Position numbers and translations under genes: made by a program. From positions 5,720,075 through 5,784,074 of the forward strand of contig OZ004587.1 of assembly GCA_963924555.1 (NCBI GenBank): DNA of 64,000 bases, given 5' to 3'. This DNA is from Crambe crambe (taxonomy: Eukaryota; Porifera; Demospongiae; Poecilosclerida; Crambeidae). Below are positions 37,767 to 52,700 of this stretch, piece by piece (position 1 is the stretch's first letter; every line of letters begins with the position of its first letter). The notes below the pieces were generated by a model. That model saw only the letters and a list, made by a program, of their open reading frames with translations. It searched no databases and was not told the DNA's origin.

Positions 37767-40700
37767 GTAAGTTATATTAAAGCCATGTGGTATAATAGTC
37801 TCGCCATAGCTAGCTACTTGGTATACTAAAGCACACTGCATCTATGTCTCATTTTCTCCAAGAAATCCAATGGTACAATAGATAATGCTCTGAGAACATC
37901 CTTCACAACAGGAGCCTCCTACGGTCAGAAGACACAGATCTAGAACACAAACTGACATCTTTTCGGTAGCTAGCTAGCTTTGCATATAGCTAGCTATGTG
38001 TGCTTTTTTTATCTGACCACGTGCTAATGATTATGCAACAGAAGTATTAGAGACCCTATTTTTTGCTCCGCTCTGCAAAAAAAACAAAAACAATCTGGCC
38101 TGCAAGACTATCTAGCTAATCACTTGAGGCTTGACTCTATAATTATATTGAGCCAGCTAATAAGAACCATACAGTGTTTTATAACAGGGAATCCATGCAT
38201 AATATATGGGAATATGGATGATCACCAGACCTTGTTGTTGTGGTTGTTGTGGTAATTGTTGTTGTTGTTGTTGTTTGTTGTGATATTTTAATTTTTGCTG
38301 TGTGGCATGCATGCCCCTATATGATAACTGAAACTTCCATATGAAGATTTTCTAGCTGTAGACTTATAATCCCCTTCATCAAACCAATGAAAGTTGGTTT
38401 TCACCATTGGTTTATCAAAAAATGAAATGGCCTCACAGAATTGCTAGCTAGCTATTGCCCATAAACATCATGTGGCTTCAGTTAGGCTATAATCTTGTGG
38501 TGGCCAGACCACTTTTTTTTCATGGCTTCAGGTTATAATTCCACAATACATTTTTTTTCATTGGCCCGTGAGACTAGCTTCAGGCATCTGGGAAAACTGG
38601 ATCCAATAGGCAAGCGAGACTAAGCAATGCTAGAAATGCTATTTCAAGGTCCATTGTCAGGGTTTCATCTACTATCGATAGAACTGTATATGTGATCAAG
38701 ATCAAAGAACTGTTACTACATTTGTACAACTACTACGTTTGTAGTAGCCACAAAAAATATTAATTATTAGAGACACCAAAATTTACGAATAAGAATTAGT
38801 AATTACCCAATGATGATATACAGTAGACTCCCTCTAATCTGGCTACCTTAGGGGCCAGCAGAAGTGTCCTGATTACAGAGGGGTGGCTTCATTTCAGGGG
38901 TGGATTTATTATTACATTGGGACTTTTAAAAGTGTCCTGAATACAGAGGGTGGCCTCATTTCAGGGGTCCTAATTAGAGGGAGTTCACTGTATATTTGAA
39001 TCTTATGGAGGGAAGATAACATGACATTAAGCAATTAATTGAATGCATAATTGCAAATGAATTGCATGTGAATGAATTATATTTAAGCTTCAGTTGAGAT
39101 AATTAATACTGGGTAAATTTCATCTGTAGTCTTTGATGTTTGACTTATCATCCCTACTTAACTTGTATAGCATTTTTTTACTTGTTTGCATGCTTACTTA
39201 GCTACTACTGTTGGTATTTTCCTGTCAATGTTAATATTATCTAGCTTAGTATGGTTGTTGTGTATGAATGAAACAGTTTCTGAGAGAGGCATTATTTATC
39301 ATAATGTCATAATGATTATAATGTGGGCTGGGTTTAAAATAGCTAGAAGATTGTCAGTCCAGCTAATATTCAGTTTGAAAGCTGCATTAAAATTCTTCTT
39401 TGAAAAAGAATACACTGATTCAGCCATGCCATGCCCTCCCACATGCCACTTTATGACAGCGGCTTCTTTTTGGCCTTAGAGTATTATATTTGTTGCATAA
39501 GGCTATACTACGTATTTAAATGTACGATACGTGGAACCTCCAACAAGGACACTTTGAAAGCGGACAAACCTTTCAATAAAAGACATCACTCTATTACAAA
39601 ATAACCTCCAATTGAGGACAACCTCTCTACAGAGGACAAAAGGTTGGGTCCCAAGTTTGTCCATTATTTAGAGGTTCCATAGTATATTATTGTTCAATGA
39701 GTATGAATTTAGCTAATTATGTTGAAACTTAATGTAGATCCATCTATGCAAAGCAGTGAAGGGAATGACTTTGTAATTGCTTTCTTCAACAACAGACCAA
39801 GTACAGATCCAATATATGGAGTACAGATCTGCACCAAAGACAGTCGAGGAACAACAGCAGTCATATCGTTTCCCTCCAGAACTGTGGCCAGTTATCCACA
39901 GAATGTTAATATTCCTGCTGGTGGATGCGTGTTCCACAACTTTCTGCATAGTCAGGACATCTTTGTGAATGATACACGTGACGGAAACAAAGCCATTCAT
40001 ATAACTACCACAGGTGCAGGCAATGGAGCTGACATAAGCGTCTTTGGAGTGAATGACGAAGGATTTACTGCTGATACCTTTGTTGCTCTACCATGTAAAA
40101 CTTTCAACCAAAATAGCTACAGAACTCCAGACTACAAATACTTTGTATTCTCAACTGGAACTTTGGGTGATGCAGATATCCCCAGATTCTTTAGCAGGGT
40201 CCTCATGATCCCATGTGGTGCAGGTACTCATACTATTACATACACTCTTCCTGGCAGAACTCCTGAGACAATATCTAATGTGCCACAGTATGAAACAAGA
40301 ATCATTCAGCGTGAGACAGATATCACTGGAACCATAGTCACATCGTCCTCTCCCTTGGCTGTTTTTACTGGACATTTATGCGGACAAGTACCTGGACTGG
40401 CAACAACCTGCGATCACCTAATAGAACAAATTCCTCCCCATGTTGTGTATGGACAGACATTCTTTGTGGTACCAATGGCTGTACGTGAATCTGGTGACAT
40501 AATCAAAGTTGGATCAGTGACTGATGATAATAAAATCAATGTGACATGCACAAGACTAACAGCCTCAGGGACCTCTACTACCATCAGAACACTTCAAACA
40601 CACACTATTGATACTGGAGGAGTTTACGAGTTCAGAACAGAAGACAGAAGTGATGGTGTATCAAGTGCTGACTATAAACGCGAGTTTTGCTGCATAGAGA

Positions 40701-43700
40701 CATCAAAGCCAGCCATTGTGATGCAGTATTCTCTGGGACACAATGAAGATAGAGCCCAATTGCCACCAGCCCCCATGCCGCCTCGTATCGTAGCATCTGG
40801 AGATCCTTCAATGAATCTGGTTCCCCCAGTTTCACAGTACAAAAATGATTACCTTGTACCAGTTCTAAATGAACCAATGAAACGATCTTTACTCGAGTCC
40901 TTTGTAGGCTATGCAATTGCAGCTGAATTCTTTGATCCTGTGAATAATGACGAAAGAAATCTTATGGCGAATGGGGCAACCTTTTTGGGTCATAGAAATG
41001 TCCTTGGAAGTGGAGATTACATAAATATCAGCTGTAGCAATGGAAGAGTGTGTGGATATGGTGCTTTTGGCCCAATTAGTAGAGGAACAACTAGATTTGC
41101 TTACACTAGTCAAAGAGAAAGTAATCCCGGCTTGTATGCTTTTGTTACATCAATTGGAGATCAAGTTCAGCATTCTTATCCTGCTGGATATGAGTGTGAA
41201 CCAATAGGACGTGAGTTTTGTTGTTATTTTAAGAAATAATTAATTTTGATGATAGCTGTTTCTATTGTACAGTTCCACACATCAGTGTATTCAATATAAC
41301 TGTAAGTGAAAATGCTGGGACTGTAATGGTTCCATTTCGGAGAACTGGTGGAGATCTCAATGTTCCATCATGTATAACTATTAATACAGCTGTCAGTGCA
41401 GGTACATGCATTCATATATACCACATAGGCTATAGTTACAATTAATTAGTCAGTGAGGGAGTATGGTCAAGCACCCCTAGCTATGTATACCATTGGTGGT
41501 AGTTTTCATTGATCTGGCATCTTACTTTCTTAGTTGGTGGGGCAATGGCCACAACAGATTTCATGCCAGTAACAGGCACACAATTAAGATGGAGACGAAA
41601 TGAAGTTCAAACTTCAGCTGGTGGTCAGTTCAGTGATACGTTCAGAGTGCAGATTGTTGACGATGAGGTTGAGGAATCAACTGAATACTTTGAAGTCACT
41701 TTTACGATTGACTCGGGAGCAGGATATGCCTTCCCCAATATTGTCGGTCGTGTCACTATTCTGGATAATGATGCTCGTGAGTAGCTATCATCATCGAATG
41801 TGATGCAATTAAGTATACATTGATCCATAAAATTTTCCCCCTTTTCATTATAGCACCAACCTGTGACTTCAATCCGACCAACTACACTGTTGAAGAGGCA
41901 AATAATGCATTTGTGGATTTAATTGTGGAGACCAACAATCCTGATGCAGTAGGAACATCTTGTGTCTTCTCCACTGCTGATGGCACTGCTAGAGCCGGTA
42001 TGTATACTTTAGCTACCTGTACAACTAGTCAGCACTACAAGTAAACTGTAGAAATAATTATTAGCTAGCTAACATCAAACTAACTAAGTAAGACCATGCA
42101 AGCTGTAGAAAGAAATTAAGTTGATGAGCCATTGTAACCACGTGTAGGTTCTGATTATACTGCAAGTTCTAATGTCCCAATCCAATTTCCACCTGATGGA
42201 CGAGCTATCATAAGAGTTCCTATTATCAATGATAACACTGTTGAAATGACCGAGAGGTTTATTGGGAGTTTGACGACGACTAATTCTCAAGTACGAATTC
42301 AACGATCCATGGCACAAGTGGATATCACTGACTCTGATGGTATTGTAATAGTTATCTAGCTATCTCTGTTCACTTTCACCTTCCGTAATTTAAATCAAGT
42401 TCTTGAATTCTTTTTCAGGACATCAGCTGTGTATACATGTATGATATTATCTTCTTAGCACTTTTATATAAGTTGAAGCAAGAACTAAGTATACATAGCT
42501 AAGTTACATAGAAGATATGATAGTCCCATGTATATCTAAAATTAATGTGCTTTGATGAAGCGGTCCTAAAATTGTCGTCATATTGATGGTTGGACCATCT
42601 TAACACCAAATGGCAACCCTGAGGCTACCTGTAATCATGAGTTACATGAAATATGTATAACAAGAAGTGGCCATAGGACCACTGGGACCATCACACATGC
42701 ATAGTATCATCTTTTTTTAAAAATCTTTTCAGTTGTGAGCATTGAATTTGATCCGTCAGTGTACTTGGTAAATGAAAGTGCTGGTATGGCAAGACTTCGA
42801 ATAGTGAAGGAGGGAACAATTGATAGGAATGTGGTGTTTACCTTTGCAACTCGAGATGGTACTGCCCTAGCTAGTGAAGGTAAGAGTGTGTGATGATGCA
42901 ACTCCTCATAACCTTAGCATAAGTTATTTTTTTTTTTGGCAGAGATGAACCTATTGAGATAATTTCACATGATCATAATTATTACTCTGCCTTCCATTAT
43001 TACGTATGCCATAGCTAACAGTGAGTCCCCAACATCACAAACCACCTTCTTTTTCTCTCTCATACAGATTATACTGCTACCACTCGGACTTTAACCTTTC
43101 CTCCTTCCGAAAATGAGCTATTTGTGTCCGTCCCAATTACAAATGATGGCATTTTTGAAAATGATGAAATGTTCTCTGCAGTGATATCGCTGACTACACC
43201 AGATGATTCTGTGTTCATCCGTCAACCAACTGCAGGAGTGACCATCACTAATGATGATAGTATGCTTATACTGACATGATTAAAACCACCAGAGGGAAAT
43301 AGTGGGTATCCCAGCTTGTAGTTAATAATACTCAGTCCCAGGAAAAATAATGGCTGAATATATTTCAGTATTTTGAAATTTTGGACAAGAAATACAGTAG
43401 GAGGACAAACCTCTCAACAAAGGACAATCTAGAAGTACTAGCTTCATAAAAAAACAAATCATGCTATGGCCAGTGTTGACCTATGACCCTGAATTATTAA
43501 AAGATTTGTTATATTATCTAAACAATGCTGGTCTACTCAAACCACTATGAACAGATGTCATATTGGCCCTTTGTTAGGCTTTACCTATAGCATGATTCAA
43601 AGACACTATGGAATTTCGATAACAGCTAGCTGTGAGCTGTTATTAAGACTTGGGCAGACAGGTTATGAGTAGTTCTGCATATGGTGATGTGAGGTGGTGT

Positions 43701-46700
43701 TTTACCAACACCATTGTCTACGTACATATGGTCTAAACACTACATTAAACATTTAGCTAGCTGGATTACTCACTGGTGTTGGTGTTTATATGGGCAGCCT
43801 ACTCAATAGATATTCTTGTCTGTCTGTGGTCTTATCAAATATGGATTTATGAGTAACCAATGAAAACTTGCATAAATCATGCAGCACTTTGTCCTAACAG
43901 TGGGAAGCCATTTTCCAAGAAATGGTCGGAAAATATTTCCAACCCTGACTTAGCCTCAAAAATCCCCATGCCCTTCATACTTAGTTTAGCAACGTGACTG
44001 TTCCAGGTATAGTTAGATACGTAGATGCTTTTTCCAACAACAAAAAACTGACCTATAAGTATGTCTAGGATAGTATTTGATTTTCATCATCACTTGGGAC
44101 ACTCACATACCTAAAGCTAACCATAATAATGGTGACATTAACACTAACCAACCCAGATTCTGGTTGTTAGTTATTATGTTATGTGCACACACATGCGTGT
44201 AGAAATCGATGTGTCTGTTCAGTTTGACCCAACAATCTACTCAGTTATGGAAGGATCCATGGCTATACTACGATTGGTGCTTTCTGGACCATCAACCCGT
44301 CCTGTAGTTGTACAACTATCAACTGAGAATGGCACTGCATTTGGTAAGACTGTATGTAATTCTGCTATAGCTAATAGCTAGGCTCCTGTTTAAGGTGAGC
44401 AGGGGGTGCATGTAGCTGATAAATAATCACACACCAAAGTAGGATGGTGCCAATGGCAAAAGGAGGGAGGGAGGGGGGTGGGTAGGGTTTTAAACCCTCT
44501 GAATCTGCCTTTGCAGTCTCTAGCACCTTACTTGTTGCTCTGTAGGCATAATTACTGCACTTTGCTTAGTGTTGCTCTGTTTGGCAGCTTAGGCTTCTCT
44601 TTTGATATAAACTTTCGTGGGGTTGAAATATTGGGGGGAGGGTCCTTCTGTCATACTTCTAGTTACATGATCATTTATATTGCAGAGAGCTTTGACTTTA
44701 TGGGAGTATCTGATGCCACTATCACATTCCAACCTGGACAGACTGAATTCAACTTCACAGTCCCCACAGTCGACGATGATGTGAATGAGCTGACAGAGAT
44801 GTTTACTGCAGTTTTGTCCAATCCTGTTGGAGCCATGCTGGGCACTGACACAAATGCTATGATAATGATTAATGATAATGATGGTGAGCTTATCATCACA
44901 GCCCCGAAAAAAGAATTTCTGTTTTTATGTCACTTTTTCTCATGGTTCATCTCATAGATCTCAGTGTACGATTTGTCCCAGCCACTTACATGGTCCAAGA
45001 GGGTGCATCAGAGAATCTCATTGCTCAATTGAACAGACGAGCAGACAGAGAAGTCACTATTCAGCTTGATACTTCAGATGGCAGTGCATCTGGTAAGTGA
45101 TCAAGATCGATGGTGGGACTGAACATTAAGATTATCAACCCTTTACCAACCCAAGGGTTGGGTTAACCCAATTCCAGGGCCAATTTAAAAAAAAAGTGGC
45201 CAGAACTGTCCAGTGAAATTGCCTTAAAAGGAATCATGCACTTAATGAGCACTTCAATTGCTTGAGTGGCACCTAATAATTTGGTTTGAGAATTAAGTGA
45301 TACTTTAAACCCTATATTTATCACACTGGATGCAATAGCATATCTTTTCTTTCCACAGCTCCTGATGATTATGCTGCAATAACTGGTAGGATCTTGACTT
45401 TCCCCGCCATGATGACAACGGCAACAGCTGCAGTCTCAGCTGTAGACGATAACCGCCAAGAAGGAGCTGAAACTTTCACAGCTACTCTGTCAAACCCAAT
45501 GAGCGGCCTTGCCCTTGGAAACCCAATTACAGCCACTGTGACCATCATCGATAATGATAGTAAGCAAACATACTGTATATCCAGCATGAGATAAGGAAAG
45601 GCATGCATTAGCCTCCTCTGATTTCTAGGCCGAACTTAAATGTTTCTGTTGAGGAAGAAGGATAGATGTAGCTGTGGCTGTTGTTGTATGTGTGACTAAA
45701 ATAATATGCATCTACTAACAACTTCAGCCACAATGGCCTAGTAAAGCCATATTGCCAACCTACAAAAAACTAAAAAATACTGAAATAGCAATACTTATAG
45801 CTAAAATGGCTGAAAATACTGAAATTCATTAAATGGGGCACTTTATATACTGAAATCAAAGTTCACAGATTGGAGGCACTGCACCCTATGGTATTATGGT
45901 AATCCAAGTTTCAATTTATATATATTTTTGCAGTGGCAATGGTGAATTTTGACCCAACTTCCTACTCTGTGGATGAAGGGGGGCAGGCATCTCTTCGTTT
46001 GGTCCTGAGCATTCCTTCAACCTCTGAGATCACTGTGCAGGTTGTTACCTCTGATGGAACTGCAGTAGGTCAGTTTTTAATACCCTAAAAGGTCCTAATA
46101 GCACCTGTTCCAGCTATTAATATCACATGCAGCACCTGGTGACTACCAAGCAGTGACTTCCACTGTAATGTTCTCCGCTGGTGAAGTTGAAGCTATACTT
46201 CCTGTGAGTACCGTTGAAGACACCATGAAAGAACCCATGGAACAATTTTCAGCACGTCTGCAAAATCCTACTGGTGGAGCTGTAGTGGGTACAGCTGATA
46301 CTGCTCAGATCAGTATTCGAGATGATGATGGTAATTATGTGACTAGCTCAGTTACATTAATACAACTCATCGAATACAATAGCACAATAGCTGAATCTTT
46401 TTGAGATGACCTACGTACATAGTCGAGCAATTAAAAAAAGTCTCCAATTGACAAAAATAATTTTAGACATACATAACTATTCATGTTTAGATATGTACTT
46501 GATCCTGTAACACTTAAAATTTTGAATTTGCCCTTTACTGATATTGTAATTCATACAGTGATTGGAGTGGCGTTTGTTACACCAACACAGAGTGTTGATG
46601 AAGGAGCTGGCACGACTGATGTGTGCTTCATGGCAAATGCTTCCAGTTCTCAACCCTACGATGTAGTGCTGAGTCATGAGCCCACTGGAGCAAATCCAGC

Positions 46701-49700
46701 TTGTATGTTAATTAATCTGCACTTGATGAAGTATTTTACCTGGAATGATGCCCACTGTAGCTGGAGATGATTATTCAGTTGTAAGCAGTGCTCTAACAGT
46801 AACAGTACCTGCTGGAGCCCCTCAGAGACAGTGTGTACCAGTATCCATCACAAATGATGACATTGCAGAGAGACCTGAAATGTTCAGGTTCATGTTCCAA
46901 ACTCTTCCCGATGGTGTGGTTGCTGGAGATCCATCGGAAACTGTGGTCACAATCACTGATAATGATCGTAAGTTTTAGAGTTAGTTAAGGCAGATACATT
47001 ACGTATATATATATACGTTATGTACATGTATCACAAGATATCACCAGACTAGAATAGCAGCTGTTCTGTTAGTGTGACTTTGTGTATTACACTAATGATT
47101 TGGAGGCAGTCACAGACATAATGTTCCACCATTTTTGTTACAGTTCACTCTTTGCATAGAACCCTGAGTATAACAATACTGATGTAATAGTAATGTCATT
47201 CTTTTTCAGCTCTCACTGTTCAGTTTGAAGAAGACCCTTACAGTGTGGAGGAAGGAGGGACAGCACAAACTGCAGTTGTGCTGAGCACACGTGCTGACAG
47301 AGAAGTCACTGTAATGGTAGCCACTGAGGATATCAGTGCAGAGGCTCCTGATGACTACACTGCTCTCACCATGACAATCACCTTCCCAGCTGGAACTACC
47401 AGACAGGTGATACCTGCTGTCACTATAGATGATGACATTCAAAAAGGAGACGAATCATTTAGACTTCGACTATCGAACCCAACAAATGGCCTCACTCTTG
47501 GTGGTCGTTCGACTGCCACAGTCAACATCAGGGACAATGATGGTATATATAGAGCTGAGAACTTATTTGTAATATAGTGGATGACTGTAACAAATTTTCA
47601 GATTAGTTTTAATGGCCATGCCCAGGGGTGTACTGACTTGTGGGTAGGTGGGGAGGGGGTGGGGAGAGGGGAGGGGGTGAGAGAGATGAAAGGACTTAAT
47701 TACCCAAAACCCAGCTTTCATTAGGAAGATGCCAACTGTTTGGAGCATAGCTCTACTTCTTATTCACTCCTCTATTCTTATTCACTCCTCTATTCATGTT
47801 ATTAAATTTCATTTCTAAATGTAGTGGTCACCATCAACTTTGACCCCACTTCATACAGTGTGGATGAAGGAGGAAATGCTACATTGAGAGTGGTCCTCAA
47901 CAAACCTTCAGCTGATGAAATAACAGTACAACTTGCCATTTCTGATGGATCAGCTGAAGGTACGTGGACTAACCAGTATATTAACCAGGGCTCATGATAA
48001 CAGTCAGTCACAGGACTTTTTCCAGTTAATTTCTTCATTTGTTTGGTCATTTTGCCCTTGTCCGATCAATTTGTTCTATTTCAGCAAGCGAGCATGACTC
48101 ATTGAAATTGTGGATGCCCCAGGTGTAGGTACATACGTGTGGTGCAATAGTAGCACCCTGCATGTGCCAATTGTAATGAAGCTATGTAGACTATTTTCTA
48201 CAGCCTTTGGTCATAAGGGCACTATAGGCTTATCAAAGTGAATTGGCTACTTGCATGACTCTTGTCTCTGACAGCAATATCAAGCACTGGTTCCCGTTCC
48301 GTCCACGTAGAACTGGCATTGAACGCCTTGACTGTTGCCGTTTTCACACAGTCCCCCGTGCGTTTAATTTTCTACACCGTTTAACATCAAGCGTTGCACG
48401 CCTGTTCAACGTTCACGAAAAAACGGTAAGAAGCATAGCCATGTACGTACGTAGGTGAAAAAACGTTATTACAAAACGTAACCCTAAGCCTAAAAGCTTA
48501 TAGAACTATGCGTAGCTATCTCTCTAGGCTGACTAGCTATCTCTCTAAGCTGACTAGCTTATGTTGGCACTAGAGCTAGCTAGCTACGTAGCTAGTTCTG
48601 CACTTACAGCTAGCTATAGCATAACACCACCCTGATGTTCTAGTGTCAGATTTCCAGTGTGATGAAACTTTACAGACACGATGAAGGCAGAAGAAATTGT
48701 ACCACCACTAGCATGCACAAGTCGATATCTAGCTACGTAGAGCTCAAGGCCTTCCTCGGAGACTGCCTGCAGGTCATCTCGCTGTCGATCTGCTGCTGAT
48801 GAACGTTTTTGCTGGAATTGCTGCGTGCTTTCATACTGTAAAAACGTTTAGTAATTTCGAACCCAACTACGTACGTTTAATTTGGCCGTTCAACGCAAAC
48901 GCCTGCTTTGCGTTCATAAAGCGTTCGCACACGGTTTTTTTTACAACGCTTGAGTGTTCTACGGACGTTGTATGGCAACGCAACGGGAACCTTTTTATGA
49001 TGAAGACTGCTCACTTGCTCACTGTCAAACTCTGCACATAGGGATGAAACCCTGCTACTTATAAAACACTTGTATACTAAGGCTATTCCAGTGCACTACA
49101 ATGAAATGAATGATCAGTGGAATATCATTATTAAATTTTTATTATTCATTTTTTAGCACCTGGTGATTACACAGCAACTACAAGAACTCTCACTTTCCCT
49201 GCTGGTAGTACTGAAGCTACAATGGTCATTACCACAACGGATGATAGTGTCCATGAACCAAGTGAAACATTCTCAGCAATGATCAGTATGCCCAGTGGTC
49301 AGGCCATGATAGGAATGGACAGTACAGCAACCATTAACATCAGAGACAATGATGGTAATGATCGAGGCTTGTATTAGTTATTCGTAGGTACTACGTACAA
49401 TAATAGTTAATGAGCTGACAGTTAATGCTTGAATTTTAGTTCCAGCTAGTGGATTGAGCCATTCCTGGTCCAATTATGTAGCTAGGTACAGTATGTGGTA
49501 GTTTGCATTTTCACTTCTCTTTTCTTGCAGATCTTAAGGTTAGATTTGAGCAGCCGTCTTACACTGTTATTGAAAATGAAGGCCCACTTGAAGTGTGTGG
49601 AGTGCTCAGTAACCCAGCTTCTCAAACTCTTGTCATCCGTGGAATAGCCCAGGAGAGTTCACCACCAGATGCTAAAGGTATGTACGTTCTGAAATAACTA

Positions 49701-52700
49701 CATTATTCTTGTGATTCACTACAAATACCAGTTAGGTAGAAAATCGTATCATTACTGTATCCCATTTTAGAGCAGACTAAAATTGAGCTGATGAGTCTAC
49801 TCATTAGCTCATCAGATGCTATAGGTATGAGCCCTAGCCCTATAGCCCTTACTGTATGTTGAATTTTAATTGCCAAAATTTATGACTACAGAAATTTGTT
49901 TTATGTTTGAGTAATTAGCCAAATGATCGAGTTTACTCTAAAATTTTAAGTAATAATTAAGGTGGATTGGAGAGAGCTGGTTCCTGGGGCTCATTCGGTT
50001 GGGTCCTGTGGCTACGACAGCTAAAAGTCAGTTGCTGCAGGTTCAACTCAGCTGGTGGGTTACGGGGTCACTTGGGTTGCCAGTTTTTCTTCAATCCTCC
50101 TTCACCATCTCATTACATGATAATATCTTTAATAATTTGATTTTACCTGCATTGGACCATCTATTATTATAGTTACATAATTATTTGTTCTGCTTTAGAT
50201 GGAGAAGATTTTGGTGCAGGCACAGCTATTCTCACCTTTTCCCCTGGGCAGACACGCCAGTGTGCTCATGTTGCGATCATAGACAATAATATTGTAGAGA
50301 AGAGAGAGGAAGGATTCGAACTCAAATTTGAAATAGAACCATCTCCACTCAATCCCACCATTGACGGTTCTTCTACTGCACCAGTCACTATCATTGATGA
50401 TGACAGTAAGTTTCCTTGTGTCAGACGAGAGGCAGTACGTATTGAAAGATTGGTACCAAATTGAAGCACATTAATTTTACATTAATTTGAATAGCTAGAC
50501 CTGGTGTACAACAGTGAAGCTGTTACAATCCCCGCAGTTCAAAATAGATTACTTGTTTAACTGATTTCCTTGCCCTATTTTGACAGAATTGAAATAAATT
50601 TAAACTTGTATATTCTCAGTATATATACTGCTGTTTATCTTTGTATACTAGATCCCAGTATATTCGTGTTTCTCTGTATACTAGAACACATGACCATATA
50701 AACATGATGCATAGTATACTGAAGTAGTTTATGTTTATTTCGTCCTACCTGCCTATGAAAAAATCTGTTAAACAAGTGATTTGTTTGGAACTGCCTAACA
50801 AGTAATTTTGTAGGTCTGATTATAGGCATGCTTCAATGTGCCTTTGGTGCAGAATATTTTTAGATAATTGCGAATGTAGCTATAGGAGAGTAATATTTAT
50901 TGCTCAGAGTATTGGCCCTAAAAGAGAACACCATTCAAGAGAGGATAAAGATTTAACCCAGTGAATGTTACCATCTCATTCATTGAAGAAACATGCATTT
51001 AAATTTCAGCTCAGGGGAAATTTTATCTTGCTAAGGAATATAACATTTCTTTTAAACAGTTAGCGTAGTAGCTAGTTATATGCATGGTAAGGGTCAGAGT
51101 TACAAGTAATTTTATATTATACGTAGGGCTTGAGGCTCGTATTGAACAGCCATCTTACACGATACGGGAGAGCGAGGGACCACTTGAAGTGTGTGGAACT
51201 TTAAGTAATCCGGCAGCAGAAACTATCACTCTCATTGGAATGGCCGGTGAAAGCTCACCACCCGATGCACGTGGTAAGTATTAACAGAGCAACAATTACG
51301 TACATAGATACATATGTAGCTAAGGTTTTGATAATGCCAGTGCTATAGCAATAGACTTTAATATGTAAGGACAATTTCATTCGTGGTTTAATTATTTCTA
51401 TTTCAGATGGTGAGGACTTTATAGAAGATTCTTTTAATATCACCTTCCTCCCTGGAGAGACACGCAAGTGTGCGTCTGTCATGATCGTAGATGATCAGAT
51501 TGTGGAAAAGAGGGAGGAAGATTTTGAAATTGAATTCATGCTTCTACCAACTCCACTCAATGCCACTATTGGAGGACCTCCTACTATACCAGTCACTATC
51601 ATTGATGATGACAGTGAGTTTAAAGATGTATGTCTGGCTGATTAGAACATTATCAATGCACTTTGCCTGATAATAATTATATACAGTGCTGTCTATAAGA
51701 TTCAAGAGGATGAATTATACAATCGATGAAAATGAAGGACCAATAGAAGTTTGTGTGGAAAAAGTTGGACAATCTGCAGAAGATATTACAATTCAATTAA
51801 TGTCTGAAGAGAAACAAAGTGGACTTGGTAGTGCAAAAGGTTAGAACTTGTATACATAAGGCCATACCAAATAGATTAGTCGGGCCCTACCTACGTACTA
51901 TTTCACTTAATAATAACTATTATGATTTTCAGCACATGCATTTAAAGCACCAGCCATCTTTGACCTGAAAGGCAGTAGTGGACTATTTTTATGGAATGAA
52001 AATTCTGGCCGAACTATGTGTACTGGCTCAGGAGTTTCATCGCTTTACCAACATAGCTATAGAAATATAAACAGGGGGGATCTATTTAATATGTGTCTCT
52101 TATAGTTACTAATCTTGTCTTATCAGTGCAGATATCTTATACAGAGTAAGAACACTGGCTAGAGCCTGCATGCTGAGATATGGAGTCTCAGCTTGCTGAA
52201 TGAGTCAGCTTGATAGTTACTTCTTTAACGGTCTAGGTTGTTCGCCTATACATGCGTTGGGTTTCAACGAAGGATGTAATCACTCATTATAGAATAAAAA
52301 ACTATCTTGGCATTTTCAGCTGCAACACTGTCTTCATACTGCTGTTGAGTTTCACACACTTCAGGCGCTTCCTCCCTGTCAAAGATGTAGTTAGGAATGA
52401 AAAGTATAGTTCTTCTAAACTTTGTAGCTTATGGGAGCACTAGTATTTAAGAAGAGAAGGGCTGATATGAAGTAATTAGATTTTGAATGCTCGCATGGGC
52501 ATTTTCTAAGTAACTAAGACACTGGCAACAAGCACAGAATAAAAATCTGAAGGGATGACGTATAATAATTAGCTACCGAGGTGGAAGTAGAGATTTGCTA
52601 TACCACTCTTTATCTTGATTTCTTATCATACAGGTGGTGAGGACTTTTCACTTGTGCGACGCAATATAACAATCCAGTCTGACCAATCTGAAGCCTGTAT

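Noticed and set aside
39186-39479. 97-codon frame with a hydrophobic start in gene D intron 1
   Set aside because: It has no plausible splice links in phase 1 and no homology with the other copies of this intron.
48243-49041. Small Arg/Phe-rich frames in the Calx-beta 9 intron
   Set aside because: They fall inside the GGTTCCCGTT-ended element and show no domain.
49975-50100. Possible tRNA gene from A-box and B-box-like words
   Set aside because: No acceptor stem or complete cloverleaf can be formed; a SINE relic fits better.
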